DNA of 64,000 bases from Scatophagus argus. Lineage: Eukaryota > Chordata > Actinopteri > Scatophagidae. Shown piece by piece: positions 26,101-38,600 of the stretch. Under the pieces are notes generated by a model. It did no database searches. It worked only from the letters and a program-made list of their open reading frames with translations, and was not told the DNA's origin. Position numbers and translations under genes: made by a program. The stretch's first letter is position 1. The number at the start of each line of letters is the position of its first letter. The stretch spans positions 153,501 to 217,500 of the forward strand of contig NC_058496.1 of NCBI RefSeq assembly GCF_020382885.2. Direction: 5' to 3'.

Positions 26101-27998
26101 GGCCGTGATGTCACCGTCACTGTTTGACCTGATGCAGGAATACCCAGATGAACGCTCAGCGAGAACCTTAACCCTCATCGCTAAAGTCATCCAGACGCTT
26201 GCCAACTTCAGCAAGTAAGTCCAGGTTTTTACTGTGAAAGAACTGGAGCCTTTTACTGTGAAGTGGCAGTATCTAAATCTGTTTGTCTGCTTTTGACTAT
26301 GAGTATTGTTTGTTCACCTGGACATCTGTACCTGCATGTGTTACCTGTCAACTGTGGTCGCAGGTTTGGGACTAAGGAAGAGTACATGCTGTTTATGAAT
26401 GATTTTGTGGAGCGGCAGTGGAGCAGCATGCAGCGTTTCCTGCAGGAGATCTCAAACCCAGATGGACTTAATCACACTGCCGGCTTTGACGGATACATCG
26501 ACCTTGGCCGAGAGCTGTCCAGCCTGCACACCCTGCTGACCGAGCTTGATCAGGTAACACACCTAACCAGGTAACACGCGTGACCAGATAACTCTTGTGA
26601 TGCTCTTTAATCGTTGATGTTATTACTTTTGCACAAAGTCAGGCTAGCTGTTTCCTCTGTTTCCAGTCTTTGTGCTAAGCTAAGCAACCAACTGCTGACT
26701 TAGCTTCATGTTAACCACGTGGACAACCTGAACATTTAACTTTCAGAGAAAAAGATGATTGAACAAAATGCCTTGTAAGTGGAAACTAGTGGATTAACAC
26801 TCACCAGCAAATCAGTTAAGATTGTCTCTCTGCCTTTCTCTACCTTCTCTCTCTCCTACCCATCTGTCTGTCTCTCTCTCCCACATGTCTGTCGGTCTCT
26901 CTTCAGTCCTGTCTGTCGAAGCTCGGTCCCCTTCCTCGGATCCTCAGAGACGTGTCTGCAGCTCTGGCTAACCCAGGAGGCGTGGCTAATCCAGGGGGTG
27001 TGATAGTCTCAACTCCTGAGGCTCAGCGTGTGGTGTCCCCGCCCCCTCTGTCCCCGCCCCCTCTGTCCCCCCCCCCTCTCCCCTCCTCTGGCGACTTGTA
27101 ATCCCTCCATCGGCCTGCAGGGCAGCGTTGGACTGGATGGAGGGTTAGCATCCTGTTAGCATTAGCATTCAGAGCGGTCCATCTGTGTGACACACAATTC
27201 AAATATCAACGGAAAACAGGCTGTGTAGCACCAACCAATCATTGATGAGTGGGGACGTTTCAGTGAGGTGGTCACTCACAGTGCAGTTTTATCCATTGGG
27301 ACTGCAGACAATCAGCTGATCAGTTTGCCCATGTCATAAAATCAATCTGATTCAGACTGAATGCAAGTGGGTCCTGATCACTGAGGAAATTATTACCTGC
27401 TGCAATTGGCAGCAGAGAAGATGTCCTCATTTAGAGAGAAACTGTGTGTTTCTGTACGAGGCCCAGCAGCTCAACTTCACTCATTATCTAAACCCGACTC
27501 ACCAACACGATCATTCTGGATCTGTTGTTACTTAATGTTCTGGGTTCTACGCGTCCAGAGGGTCTCACACAGTCCAGGTTCTTACCGTGAACCTACTTAG
27601 AGCAGAGCAGCTGATGAATCCTGTTTCCGTCCTCTCAACCTGCCCTGAAGTGTTTCTGGATCCATGCACCATAGACTGTAGGCACATCCAGATCATGTCA
27701 GAGCCCAGTGTCAGGGTCGCTGTCAGGGGGGGTCAGGGTACAGCTGGTGGTGTTGCTCTGGCTACAAAATTGCTAATCAGTCATTGAACTGCAGGTAAAA
27801 GGTGTTTTCTGTGTTTTTAAATGATCATTTGGATATTTTGTGGTGTTTATCATTAAACTGGTTAATATAATAATCAGATTATTATGTTTTTCTATTTCTA
27901 CTCAATCAATCAACAGTAAATGCAAAGTTATTAATCTGCAGTCAGAGAGGCACTGATACTGATCCTGAGCTGGTGCTGTACTGGTCCTGCTGACTCGT

Positions 27999-28030
<32 letters not shown>

Positions 28031-31000
28031 TTGGTGGATTTCACCAGACTTCCCTCTCCGACTCCAGAGAACAAAGATTTATTCTTCGTCACCAAAGGCT
28101 CTAGTCTGCAACCTGCATCAGGTGATCTTTGCACTTCATCCATCACAGAACTTTGATGGACCTTTGACCTCTGAGTCTCACCTTTCCTGTTGTGATGATG
28201 TTACTTCCCGCAGGTCTGCAGGGCTCCCCAGCTCTCAGCTCGTCCTATTCAGAGCCCGCTGAAAATGAGGCAGGGTTTGAAATGACCAATGGGGGCCGGA
28301 GGGACGGGCAAGATCTGACCAATGAGAGTCGTAGTCTCTCCCTGGTTGACCTGCAGGACTCCTCCCCTAGTGATGGCCTTGATGACACCCAATGGCAACG
28401 CAGGACAGGGCTCCTCCCACTCTCCTTCCAGAACCCTGTGTATCACATGACCACCACATCACCACGGCAACAGACAGATGCAACACCTTCAGACTGCTCG
28501 GTGGGGTCACAGGGAAATGCTGATGATAAAAACGCCACGGCAGCCAAACCAGCGTTTCTTACCCAGATGTCAGTGGGGCTGGGAGGGGGGGAGAGGGGGG
28601 AGAGGATGTCAGCCATGTCAAGCAGCAGCAGTGGAGAGGAATACTCGAGACGAGCGCTGTCTCTCACAGAGACTCTCCCAGGTACGACTGGAAGTGAGAC
28701 CTGGACTGGACCTGATGTGGTCGTTCAGGTGTTAATGCATCTAAGAAACACCAAAGATGATTAAAACTTACCTGTTCAACACAGCTGGAGTCGCCTTTTC
28801 ATCATCTGGGTAGACCGAGTGTCTCCTGAGCTCCTCCAGAGGTGGATTTAACGTGTCTTGGATGCATTAACACTGTTCAGAGATCAGATCGGAAGTGTAG
28901 CTGTTTCTACAGCAACACCTACAGCATGTGAAGCTCTCTGATTGGATGTTTCATACAGCAATGGTCTCCGGACTTACAGCTGTGACTTTTGCCCTCAGTG
29001 TTTTTTCTTGTTCACAACATACTCACCTGATGATGTCGCTGTTGTTGCCCCTCCTCCTCAGGTAGTTCCGCTCCCCCTCGTCAGAACTCCTCAGGTCCTC
29101 AGAGACGCATTGATCAGCCTCCTCCCCCCTCATCTGCTCCACCAGGACCTCCTCGAGGTCGCACACCTCCCAGCATGCTCAGCGGTGGCGGAGCCTCTGC
29201 CTATCCTCCTCGCCCTGCTTCGGGCAGCATGATGTCCTCAAGTCCTGATTGGCCAAGCAGCGGCCAGTCGCGGATCAGACAGACATCGTCATCATCTAAA
29301 GGCGACAGCCCTGAGAAACAGCGAACTGCTGCTAAGGTAACCAGGCTGTTAACATGGCAACCTCTCCCTCTGACCTCTGATCTATTGGTGTTGTCATAGA
29401 GACGGTAGACGGCCTCATTTTGGTTCTGTGTTCAGGCTCCTTCTCCCTGTGCGTTGGATCGTACTGCCGCCTGGCTGCTTAACATGAACTCTGCCTCCAC
29501 CTACGGTGACACAGAGGATGATCGCCATGATGATGCTCTCATAGAGAAAGTAAGAGACTCTTTGTACTGGACCTGTACTGGCTCTGCCGGGTCTGAGCTG
29601 GTTCTACTGGGTCTGTACTGGCTTTGACTTTGTGTGTGTGTTTGCAGTACCAGCAGGAGATTGCATTGCTGCAGGAGAAGTTGCGAGTTGCAGCTTTGCG
29701 GCAGGACGAGTGTGAAGCTCGACTGTTGATCCAGGATCAGCAGAACCAACGTATGCTGCAGGAGTATCAGGTGCGTAACACACCTCAGTCAGAGGAGGAC
29801 TGAAGTCACATCTGTATCAGCTGATACCTTGATGCTTCTGATGTGTTCTGTGTGACAGTTTGTTCATAAAAACATAATCAGAATCAGAAAAGACTTAATT
29901 GCCATGTAAGTGAAGAGGTTTCACATTACTAGGAATTTGTCTTGGTGATTGGTGCATACACAGAACGTAACAAGTAACATATAATTTGAAGAATAAAATA
30001 AAAATAAAATAGAATAAGGTAACACAAAATAAAATAAGTGAAATAAATGTAACATTCAAGTGTGAATAGAGAAGAAGAATAAAATCTCAAGGAGCTGCGA
30101 GCTGAGGATAATCCCTCTGTCAGGATACCTGAAACTCACCTGTAGGGAAATTAGGCTGATGCACAGACGGACTTTGTGTTCATGATGACGTGACTCTGCT
30201 CATCCAGTAAGACTTTTTGTCTGTTTGTGTGTGTGTGTGTGTGCGTGCGTGTGTGTGTGTGTTTCAGGCTCGCCTGGAGGACACAGAAAGCAGACTGAGG
30301 AGGCTACAGGATGACAAAGACCTCCAGATGAACAGCATCATCAGCAGGTCTGAACACCTGTCTGTCTATGCTGCTGTCTGTCTGTACATCTGTCTTCCTG
30401 TACTGCAGTCTGTCTGTATGCGTTGCTGCCTCTGCAAACACCTGTCTGTTCTGCTGTCTGTATTACTGTCTGTTTGTGCTGCTGTCTGTTCTGCTGTCTG
30501 TCTGTGTTTTTATACATTTTTTAATTTAATCTTTATTAATCCCAAGCTGGGAAATGACTTCTCTGCATTTAACCCATCACTGAGTGAAACACACACACAC
30601 ACATGCAACATGCAGTGAAACACACACAGGAGCAGTGGGCTGCCATGTCAGGCGCCCGAGGAGCACATTGGGGTGTTAAGTGCCTTGCTCAAGGGCACAT
30701 CAGCCGGCTAATGGACATTATCACTCCACCACACTCAAATTTTTCCTACCCCTCCGGTGGGGGAATCGAACCAGCAACCTTCCGATCACAAGCCGCTTCT
30801 CCAACCTCTAGGCCACAGCTGCACTCTGTCTGTGCTGCTGTCTGTCTGTAATCCTGTCCATCTGTGTTGTGTTATGGTCTGTCTGTACTGCTGCCTGTGT
30901 GAACACCAGTCTGTCTGTGCTGTCAGTCTGTCTGGTGTCTGTGATGTTAACAGCTGACCTCTGCCCTGTGCAGGCTGATGGCAGTAGAGGAGGAGTTAAA

Positions 31001-31356
31001 GAAGGATCATTCTGACATGCAGGCGGTGGTCGATTCCAAACAGAAGATCATAGAGGCACAGGTACCTGTCTGTCTGACTTTTCACCTTTCTATCTGTCTG
31101 TCTTCGTCTTTTACTGTGACGTACACATAAAGTTGATATTCAAGCAATTGTTTTTCCTGTCTGTGTCTGTCTGTATGTCTTTCAGGAGAAAAGGATTGCA
31201 AGTCTTGATGCAGCTAACAGTCGCCTGATGGCGGCGCTGACTCAGCTGAAGGAGCGCTACGCTGTGACATCACAGAGGAACGGCCTGTCTCCTAGCAACA
31301 CATCATCACTGCAGATCACTGAAAATGGAGAGTTCCGTAACTCTGGCAACTGCTGA
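17398..31356 (+). CDS. dab2ip: DAB2-interacting protein (Ras GTPase-activating scaffold, AIP1)
   Basis: Exons: 17398-17474, 18321-18430, 24051-24195, 24278-24450, 24542-24813, 25053-25261, 25450-25594, 25745-25889, 25978-26214, 26364-26553, 26907-27097, 28030-28121, 28214-28681, 29062-29336, 29436-29549, 29648-29770, 30268-30347, 30974-31061, 31186-31356; about 1,100 aa (human 1,189). Domains in order: basic segment ([20 protein letters not shown]), PH ([12 protein letters not shown] to ENLRRAVHP), C2 ([13 protein letters not shown] onward), RasGAP with the [17 protein letters not shown] arginine-finger loop and [12 protein letters not shown], a [16 protein letters not shown] motif, a proline-rich SH3-binding stretch, and a C-terminal coiled coil ending [11 protein letters not shown]. 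The cytoplasmic protein inactivates Ras and links TNF/ASK1 to apoptosis. The C terminus and 9q33 synteny favour DAB2IP over SYNGAP1. The 5' end is uncertain. Exon 30268-30347 uses a weak GTCTGA donor. Confidence 0.92.
19043..19352 (+). mobile_element. SINE family A, full-length-looking copy in a dab2ip intron
   Basis: tRNA-like box A (GTGGCCTAGAGG) and box B (GGTTTGATTCC) are both visible, followed by 'gcccttgagcaaggcactta' and a tail with ATTAATTAATAAAGTATCTT. It is the best-preserved member in the window. Confidence 0.8.
19440..19640 (+). repeat. Polypurine (GGA-rich) tract, about 200 bp
   Basis: An almost uninterrupted G/A strand with GGAGGA units and G runs. Open frames on both strands here are low-complexity artefacts. 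Confidence 0.8.
19650..19936 (+). promoter_or_regulatory. Putative internal dab2ip promoter and 5' untranslated exon
   Basis: Sequence just downstream of the polypurine tract ends at a good donor, ATGCTCG/GTGAGT, at 19936. Spliced to 24051, it would supply a leader for the short isoform whose ATG lies at 24058-24060 (MRRL, aligned with the human short-isoform start MPRL). The transcription start is not visible. Confidence 0.35.
22030..23110 (-). mobile_element. Rex/CR1-like LINE, 5' truncated, minus, in a dab2ip intron
   Basis: Minus-strand pieces include [23 protein letters not shown] and [16 protein letters not shown]-type C-terminal motifs (22430-22612) and broken upstream reverse-transcriptase segments to about 23110. 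The 3' tail at 22030-22075 reads on the minus strand as GGGACAATTAAAGGAAATTCTTAATCTTA. Frameshifts and stops mean it is dead. It is related to the copy at 36660-37815. Confidence 0.65.
29876..30120 (-). repeat. Retroelement 3' tail, minus, in a dab2ip intron
   Basis: Reverse complement shows an A/T-rich body and a terminus matching 'gcaattaagtcttttctgatt' near 29880. A similar remnant lies at 46455-46600. Confidence 0.45.
30515..30822 (-). mobile_element. SINE family A copy, minus, in a dab2ip intron
   Basis: Reverse complement of the 19043-19352 element along nearly its whole length, including the tRNA-like head at 30765-30822 and the 'gggaaatgact' tail at about 30548. Confidence 0.8.
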
Positions 31357-32344
31357 GCTCTGATTGGCTGCCCTGTCGATCAGCTATCACCTCCTACAGA
31401 GATGGATCTGACCCCTGACCTGTTGCTAGGTTACCCCTTACTAAGTTTCGTTTTGCATGTTTCATTTTTGAACATCTTACAAAGTCTGACATCATATCCT
31501 GTTTCCTTTTGGTGCTTCATGTTTAGAGCCAGAAACTTCCAACCACCAAACTGCACAAATTTATTACAGCTGTAAACCACCTGGATTAACCCTACCTGTA
31601 TATTGATCTAGTGTCATCTGGACCATCTCTGGCTATGTATGGCCTTGGTTCGACTGATATGCTGACTGTGGTTTGATGAAACTGACTGTAGCGACTGTGG
31701 TTGTATATAGCTCTGGTCTGGCCACATATACTCCATCTGTGTGCTGCTCTTGTTTGACTGAGCTAATCCTGCCATACGGTCCTATTGTTGGATCAACTTT
31801 ACCTGCCCATGGCTTTGGTGTGACTGAACCAATGGGAACAACTCTGTCCGTACATGGTTCTGGTCTGAATGGACTAATTGGACCAACCATGTCTGCTCAT
31901 GGCTCTGGTGTTTAGCAGTTTGGGTTTATATGGAAAAAGTTCAACTTTATTCAGAGATGATATGTCAACCCCCTGATGGACATGAATATTAATTTATTCA
32001 GAATTCTTTGTGTCTTAAAGGAACAGTCCAACATTTTTGTCCCAGCTTCACGCTTGTGTCCAGTCCACAGAGAGGGTTAGCCTAGCTTAGCACAAAGACT
32101 GGAAGCAGGGTAGGGAAACTGTTGGCGTAGCTCTAAAGAGAACCAGCCTGTATGTGATTAGGTTGAGTGTTTGGCCACTCAGGGCTTCCGTAGTGTTGAA
32201 CACTGAGTTGATCTGGTTCAGAGATTAATGTGACGGAGTTAGACGTTAGTTTGTGATGTTTCAGAGAATTCTACTGATTTTAATGTAAACATCAGATTTT
32301 ATTGTAAAACAGTTCGAATTTTAAATTGTGATGAATAGTTTGTG

Positions 32345-32349
<5 letters not shown>

Positions 32350-32395
<46 letters not shown>
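32350..32395 (+). repeat. (CA)n microsatellite in the dab2ip 3' region
   Basis: About 23 uninterrupted CA units, probably inside the dab2ip 3' UTR. Confidence 0.95.
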
Positions 32396-32398
<3 letters not shown>

Positions 32399-32528
32399 TG
32401 GATTCTACTGTCTTTCTGCTGTGTTCACTGTGGCTTCTGTCTCTGTTCTTCTGTATTTATGAAACTATTTCTGATAGAGATCCTCTTATTGTTATTTATC
32501 AACATCAGTATTTATAAAGAGAAACTCC

Positions 32529-32534
32529 AATAAA
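32529..32534 (+). terminator. Candidate dab2ip polyadenylation signal
   Basis: AATAAA about 1.17 kb after the dab2ip stop codon. It is the last clear hexamer before the oppositely oriented gelsolin 3' end. Confidence 0.5.
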
Positions 32535-32620
32535 CTATTACACCATCAAATATTGGTGTCCAGTCATCTGGATGTTTCGCATCAGCTCAAAGTGACAGAA
32601 AGACAAGGAGACAGACAGGC

Positions 32621-32630
32621 TTTATTTATT
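32621..32630 (-). terminator. Candidate gelsolin polyadenylation signals (overlapping pair)
   Basis: TTTATTTATT on the plus strand is two overlapping AATAAA hexamers on the minus strand, about 55 bases beyond the gelsolin stop. The gelsolin 3' UTR would therefore be very short. Confidence 0.6.
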
Positions 32631-32683
32631 AGAACAACACCATCAGACTCCATCTTGTTTGAACAGGAAATGATATCACTCTC

Positions 32684-35600
32684 TCACTTGGTGGTGCTCC
32701 AGTACTTGTGGTTCCAGCCCAGGAACCAGCCAGTGAAGGTGGGTGGTTCAAATCCCTGTTTGACCATCACGATGGGGGTACGAGGGTCCCTGTCTGCTGG
32801 GTCGCTCTCAATGTACCTGACAGCTGCACACAGACACACACAGGTAGTATCAAGACTCACCTGGACCACGTTCACTTTGTGAGAACATGGACCCTGGCGA
32901 CCACAAGGACAGAGTCACACCTGCTGTTTGTAAAGTCCAAAGTTCATTAGTTTCAAAGTAGTGGGTCAAGTTGCAACAAGGTAGTTTAGTTAATTAGTTG
33001 TTAATCAGTTGCCAAGCAACATTTGTGGCAGCATCCAATCAGACAACATTCAACAATGTAAACAAGCAAGTCAGGTTTCATAACATTTTACCAGCATCAC
33101 TTGCTGATTACCTATCACCTGATCATCCCATACACCTCACTGATTGTGAATAGAACATGAAAAGACAACAGGAGTGGGGGGAGTCTGGCACATGTAGTGT
33201 GATCAACAAGTGTGCACATAAAAGTCTAACTGATTGAGACAAGTGGCCTCTCAGCACCTTGCTAACACTCGTATGCTTGACTGTCATTATGTTGTCCAAT
33301 CTGCTACAAGGTGCCCACAGGGCTCCACTTTTTTTGCTCCAGTTACACATAATTTAATTTTTCCCAAAGATGGTTTTGTCCTTTTAGGTTCATGCTGATG
33401 TTTATTCAAAATATCGATTTTCTTATCAGTTTGATTTTAATTTGTTATTTGATGGTATAAAAGGGGCTGAAACATCATGATTAACTGATAAGCGCTGCTC
33501 CTGATTGGCTCAGAGTGGTGTGTGGGTGGGAGCTTGATACCGCGGCTCCACCTCCCGATCACAACAGCACAGACTCTGGCTCCAAATGATGTCACCAGAC
33601 CAAGATGGCAGCATATCATATCAGGAATATTTTGGCTTCTCTTCAGCACAGTGGGAGGCAGTGGGAGGCCATCTTTATGCATGTCAGTGACGTGGACTGT
33701 CTGTCTGTCAGTTAGAATAACTTCCTGTCTGTCTCACCTGATGACGATGCCTCCATCTTCTCCTCCTCGTGGGCCTCATTTCCAATCCAAACAAACACCT
33801 GCATGAGGACAGAGGAAGCAATGAGATAAAGAGGAGAGGCACGGGGACATGTTACCATGCTGGTGGCAGGAGACTCACCTGGTCCCACGTATCCAAGACC
33901 ATGACATCATCAGCAGCAAGGTCATCCTGCGTCAGCTCGCCTGGAACCTCCTCCATCTGACCATGCACACAGGTAATATTTCATATACTGATCAATTCAC
34001 AGTTCAGTTATTAATAACACTTTTAATGCTCAAACAACTAGGCTGGCAGACAGACCAAGAAGTTTCCGGTCTTGTTGGAGCAGGCAAACAGGCGAGGAGG
34101 ATGAGCCTCCATATTGTCCTTCACCCGAGGGGCACGGCAGTAGTCCTCTTGCCCCCCCAGTGTATCCCAGAATTCATCTATCAGCACATACACAAAAATG
34201 CAGAAGTTCAGTTTAATGATGTTCAGCTTGTGGACCATCCCCCATCACCTGGTCTTCCTCACCTTCCTCCTCCCCCTCCTCCAGTGAAACAGGGGTCACC
34301 TGCAGTAGTCCAGCAAGGTGTTCAGCTCCCTGGACTTCAGCAGGGCTGCTGTTTCTCCCTCCCCACATCCAGCATCCAGAAGAGGAGACCAGGAGGAAAA
34401 CATCACTGGAGTTTAGACTGGAGGAGGCCGGATCCACCTGAGGAGAACAGAGGGCTTAAACTGATCAGACTGGATTTACACTGGAATCAGCCTGATGGCA
34501 ATCTGATGCAACAGTACCAAAATTAAATGACCTGTTGCTGACTTAACTCAGTCTTTGCTTTTCTGTCTCACCTGCACAGCTCTGGAGTCCCCTGCTGGAT
34601 TGGCTCGAACTTGGAATAGGCGGGTATCTGCCACCTCTGATTGGCCTCCCTCTCTGGAAGTGCCACCCTTGTACACCACCATTGGTTGGCCCCCAAACAA
34701 GCTCATAAGGTGGGCTGGCTCTTTCCCCTGAACTACACGCACCTGCAGACAGAAACAATCACTTGCACATGACTGAACCCAGTGTCTGGATGTATTATGA
34801 AAACTGTGTCCGGATGTATTATGAAAACTGTGTCCAGTGTTTTCAGTTGTAGTACTTGCACAGCGTGCCCTCCAAGTTCATCATCTAGCTGGACAGCCAA
34901 GATGGCCGATGCTCCAACCTCATCCTGGCTGGACTCTGCCCCCTGCCTGAAGAGAGAGTAAAATACAAAAACTGATCGAGTTTTGGTTTTCAATAGCAGA
35001 AAGTGAACACCACAGGGAGTCACTGAGGGACAAACAGGTCTTCAAGAATCTAAATCACGTGACCCACAATAGACACAAGAAAGAAAAACCTGAACCAAAG
35101 GTGCTGAAATACATTAAAACATGAACCAGACCTAAGATTCAGGCCAAATAGCATATAGAATGTGATGTGATGTCTCACCATATGTAGATGATGTGACCCT
35201 GCCCGTTGCTGTGCTGGTACGCATACAGAATGATGTAACTGTCTCCTCCATAGAACTGACCAAACACTGATGGATCCACTGACACTTTATCTGATCCTTC
35301 AATACGCCAGATCTACAGACAGACAGACATTTTATAAATATTTGGTCTGCCATGAAAAAAATCTCCCATGATTCTAACACATGCATTTAGAGACACTGAT
35401 AAGAGCTGCAGATGTTGAGTGCTGTTGGAATCTGCTTCACACTCCCACCTGTTTGTCTCCATCTCCTCGGTCCACCATACCGTGCTGCGCTGCCATGGCT
35501 TCTGATTGGTAGAGCTTTGATACATCAAACGGAACCTGACCAGGCAGAAGAGTTTGTTTACAAAAGCAGAGTCTCTGGACAGCCTGGAGAAAAGTTGACC

Positions 35601-38600
35601 TGAATTTTATCCTGAACCTGATTGGTTTACCTTCTCTATCTTTGCAATCTGATTGGATACGTATGCCGTTCCCATGCCAGCAGTGTCATCAGGGTCCCTC
35701 CAGTCCTTAAAGAACTGTTTGAAGAGTGGAGTCTCTCCATGCTCAGGAAGCACTTGAACCTGTGAGGGAACAGGTAGATTTGCTTGTGCTGATGACTTTG
35801 GTCATGTGATAATGTGCTTCATCTGACTCTGAGCAGAGATCAGAGACCTGTTTACCTGCGTGTGTGCTGGGTAGTTCATCTTGTGGATGAACTGCTCTGA
35901 GCTCTTCAGGACAGCGCGACGCTCCTCAGTGTTTGCATCCTTACCTGTGCGTATGCACACACACACACCTTTATCTTTAGCTTTACCAGAGTGTAGGACA
36001 GGTGGAAAAACTAGTGCTCTTTCTCACTGACCAGTCAGGTGGATGAGCAACCTTAAGAACCCTAGAACCTGGATCTAGAACAGAACCCTGTCTGATTATT
36101 AAGAGAACAAAGTTTGAACCTTTCCAAACAAAGATGAGTCCATTAGTTCCGTTGTCAAGGATGAAGCAATCGCTGGACTGTAAAGCATCCTGGGAAAACG
36201 GATTCTGCTCTGCTACCATGGTAACCTCTATGTCACCATCTGCATTGGACACCTGACAGACCAGTAGACAGACAGAGATAAACAGTTCCCGTTACTACTT
36301 CACAATAAAAGCCTTCCAGTTCACACTTAGAACCTTGGGATCATGAATTGTGACAGTGAGCGAATTGGATCAATCAGGCTCATCCAGGTGAGAAACACTT
36401 GTTTAACAGAACATTATCATCACTCTGTGTTACCTTGTAGAGTTGTCCCTTTGTCCTGTGTGAAGCGTCCATTGATGTGTCATCACTGTGAGCTTCAGGC
36501 AGCTCTGGCTTCTCCCCAAGAATCTGAACACAGGGGTCAAGAGGAAGAGGTCAGAGGTCAACAGGTCACAGTATTAGATGCTGGATGTGTTGATTGTTCA
36601 TCTTTGTGTCCGTCTTCTGTTTATCTGGATGTTAGATCCAGTTTGTGTTTGCATCACCTCATGTATAAGGATTAGGGTTAGAGCGGGGGTGGAGGATGCC
36701 ATCCTCTATCTGCCACACAGAGCTTATACTCACCTGGACAAGAGGAGTGTTGCTGTGTGGATCATGTTCTTTCATGTCTCCAGTACCTGTAACACCATCA
36801 AGCCCATGCTACTGAGTGGAAAGCTGGCATCATACCTGGTGGACTGGTTAACGGACTACTTGACAGGGAGACCACCATATGTGAGGCTGAGAGACTGAGA
36901 CTGTGGTCAGTAGCACTGGAGTACTGCTTTCTTCTGTTTTGTTCACCTTGTACGTTTCAGACTTCAGACTACATGTCATGCCAGATGCAGAAGTTGTTGG
37001 ATGACACTGCAATAGCAGGATGTATAAGGAATGGACAGGAGAGGGAGTACAGGAGCCTGATAGTGGACTTTGTGACCTGATACAGGACACACCATCTGCA
37101 GCTGAACAACTCCAAAACCAAAGAGGTGGAGGTGGGTTTCCAGAGGCCTAGTCCACACCTGAGTCCAGTCTCCATAGAGGGGGATCGATATGGAGGTTGT
37201 CGGGACATACAAATACCTGAGGCTACAGCTGGATGATAGACTGGACTGGTCTGAGAACACCGATTTCCCCTACAGGAAGGGGCAGAAGAGACTGAGGTCC
37301 TTTAAAATCTGCCAGAAACACCTGCAGATGTTCTACCACTCTGTCATCACCAGCGTTCTCTTCTTTGCTGTGGTGTGCTGGGAAGGCAGCACCAAGAAGA
37401 GGGACGTCACGTGGTTGGACAAGCTGATAAGGCAACTTTGTGGTGGACGCAAAGTAGGATCCTTGCACTGATAATCATGTACTGACAATGTACTGTAACA
37501 CTGCATTCACCGCATTGTGTCTGAGCTCTTTATAGATAAAGGATTATCTTTAACGGCTCAGGAGGCTGGATTATCACTCACTCAGGTTTCTGTGCCTTAC
37601 GGTTTGTCACTGTGATGTGTTTACTTGATTTTGTATATTTGAGAAATGATTCTTTAAACTTTACACCCCTTTTACTAGACTTGACTTAAATATTGTGTAA
37701 GTGTTTATGTTTTGCTTTGCATTGGTGTTCTACATGTATGTCGCACAGAGCTGCTGGATGCCTTAAATTTCCATCAGGATCGATAAATTATCCATCTATC
37801 TATGCATCTGTCTAATTTCGCATTTCATCAGCAGCACGTCTTCATAAAATAAATCTTATCTTTTGTCTCAAATCACCTGATCCTGGTAGTACCACACCTT
37901 CTGGGGTCTGCAGGTGGTACATATAGTATGTAATATGGTGGTAGTGTTCATGGTATTAGTAAATGCTGTGGTCATATGACACACTCTGCTCACCTCCAGC
38001 ATCTGTTCTGGCTCCGCCCCCTCATCACAGAACAGCACCTTGGCCCGCCCACACCTCTCACTATCACGGATACCCTTAGACACCTGTCAGTCATGAATCA
38101 GTCAGTCAGACGGTCATGTGATGTCACTGAATAATGATGTAATGAAGTTATCTCATCACCCACCATTGTGGCCTTCAGCCTCTCAAAGTGGTTGCTATGG
38201 GAACCAGACCACTGGATGATTTCCTGTAAGTAGAGAGAGACAGGGTCAGAGTGTCTCGCTTCTTCCCGTCTCACCTCTCTTTCTGTCTGTCGCTCTCCTG
38301 TCTCACCCCTCCAAGGTCCAATATAAAACTGTCTCCCTGGTTGAAACTCTCCCAGCTGACAGGAACTTCTGTTGCCCTGATGACACGTCGACCTTTGACC
38401 TGCAGCAGCCGCAGAACCTCCACATCATTGGTCACCACATGTTGGAACCCAGAAGCCACACCCCCTTTCTGTGTGAGAGGAAGTGATGTGATTAAAAATC
38501 ACTACAGTAGTACTGGTAGTGTTGTTCCTGTACTTACCATGTACTTGAGTCCAGATTTGAAGTACCCAGTAAAGGTACTGGATTCATGGCCCTGGACTTC

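Noticed and set aside
17220-31356. Calling the RasGAP gene SYNGAP1
   Set aside because: SYNGAP1 also neighbours a Polycomb-like gene (PHF1) in mammals, but the N-terminal GFLSRRLK segment, [16 protein letters not shown] and the C-terminal [11 protein letters not shown] fit DAB2IP, and gsn and dnm1 fit chromosome 9 synteny.
36343-36675. Plus-strand 110-codon open frame
   Set aside because: It overlaps a gelsolin exon on the opposite strand and then repeat sequence; it has no splice support or family match.
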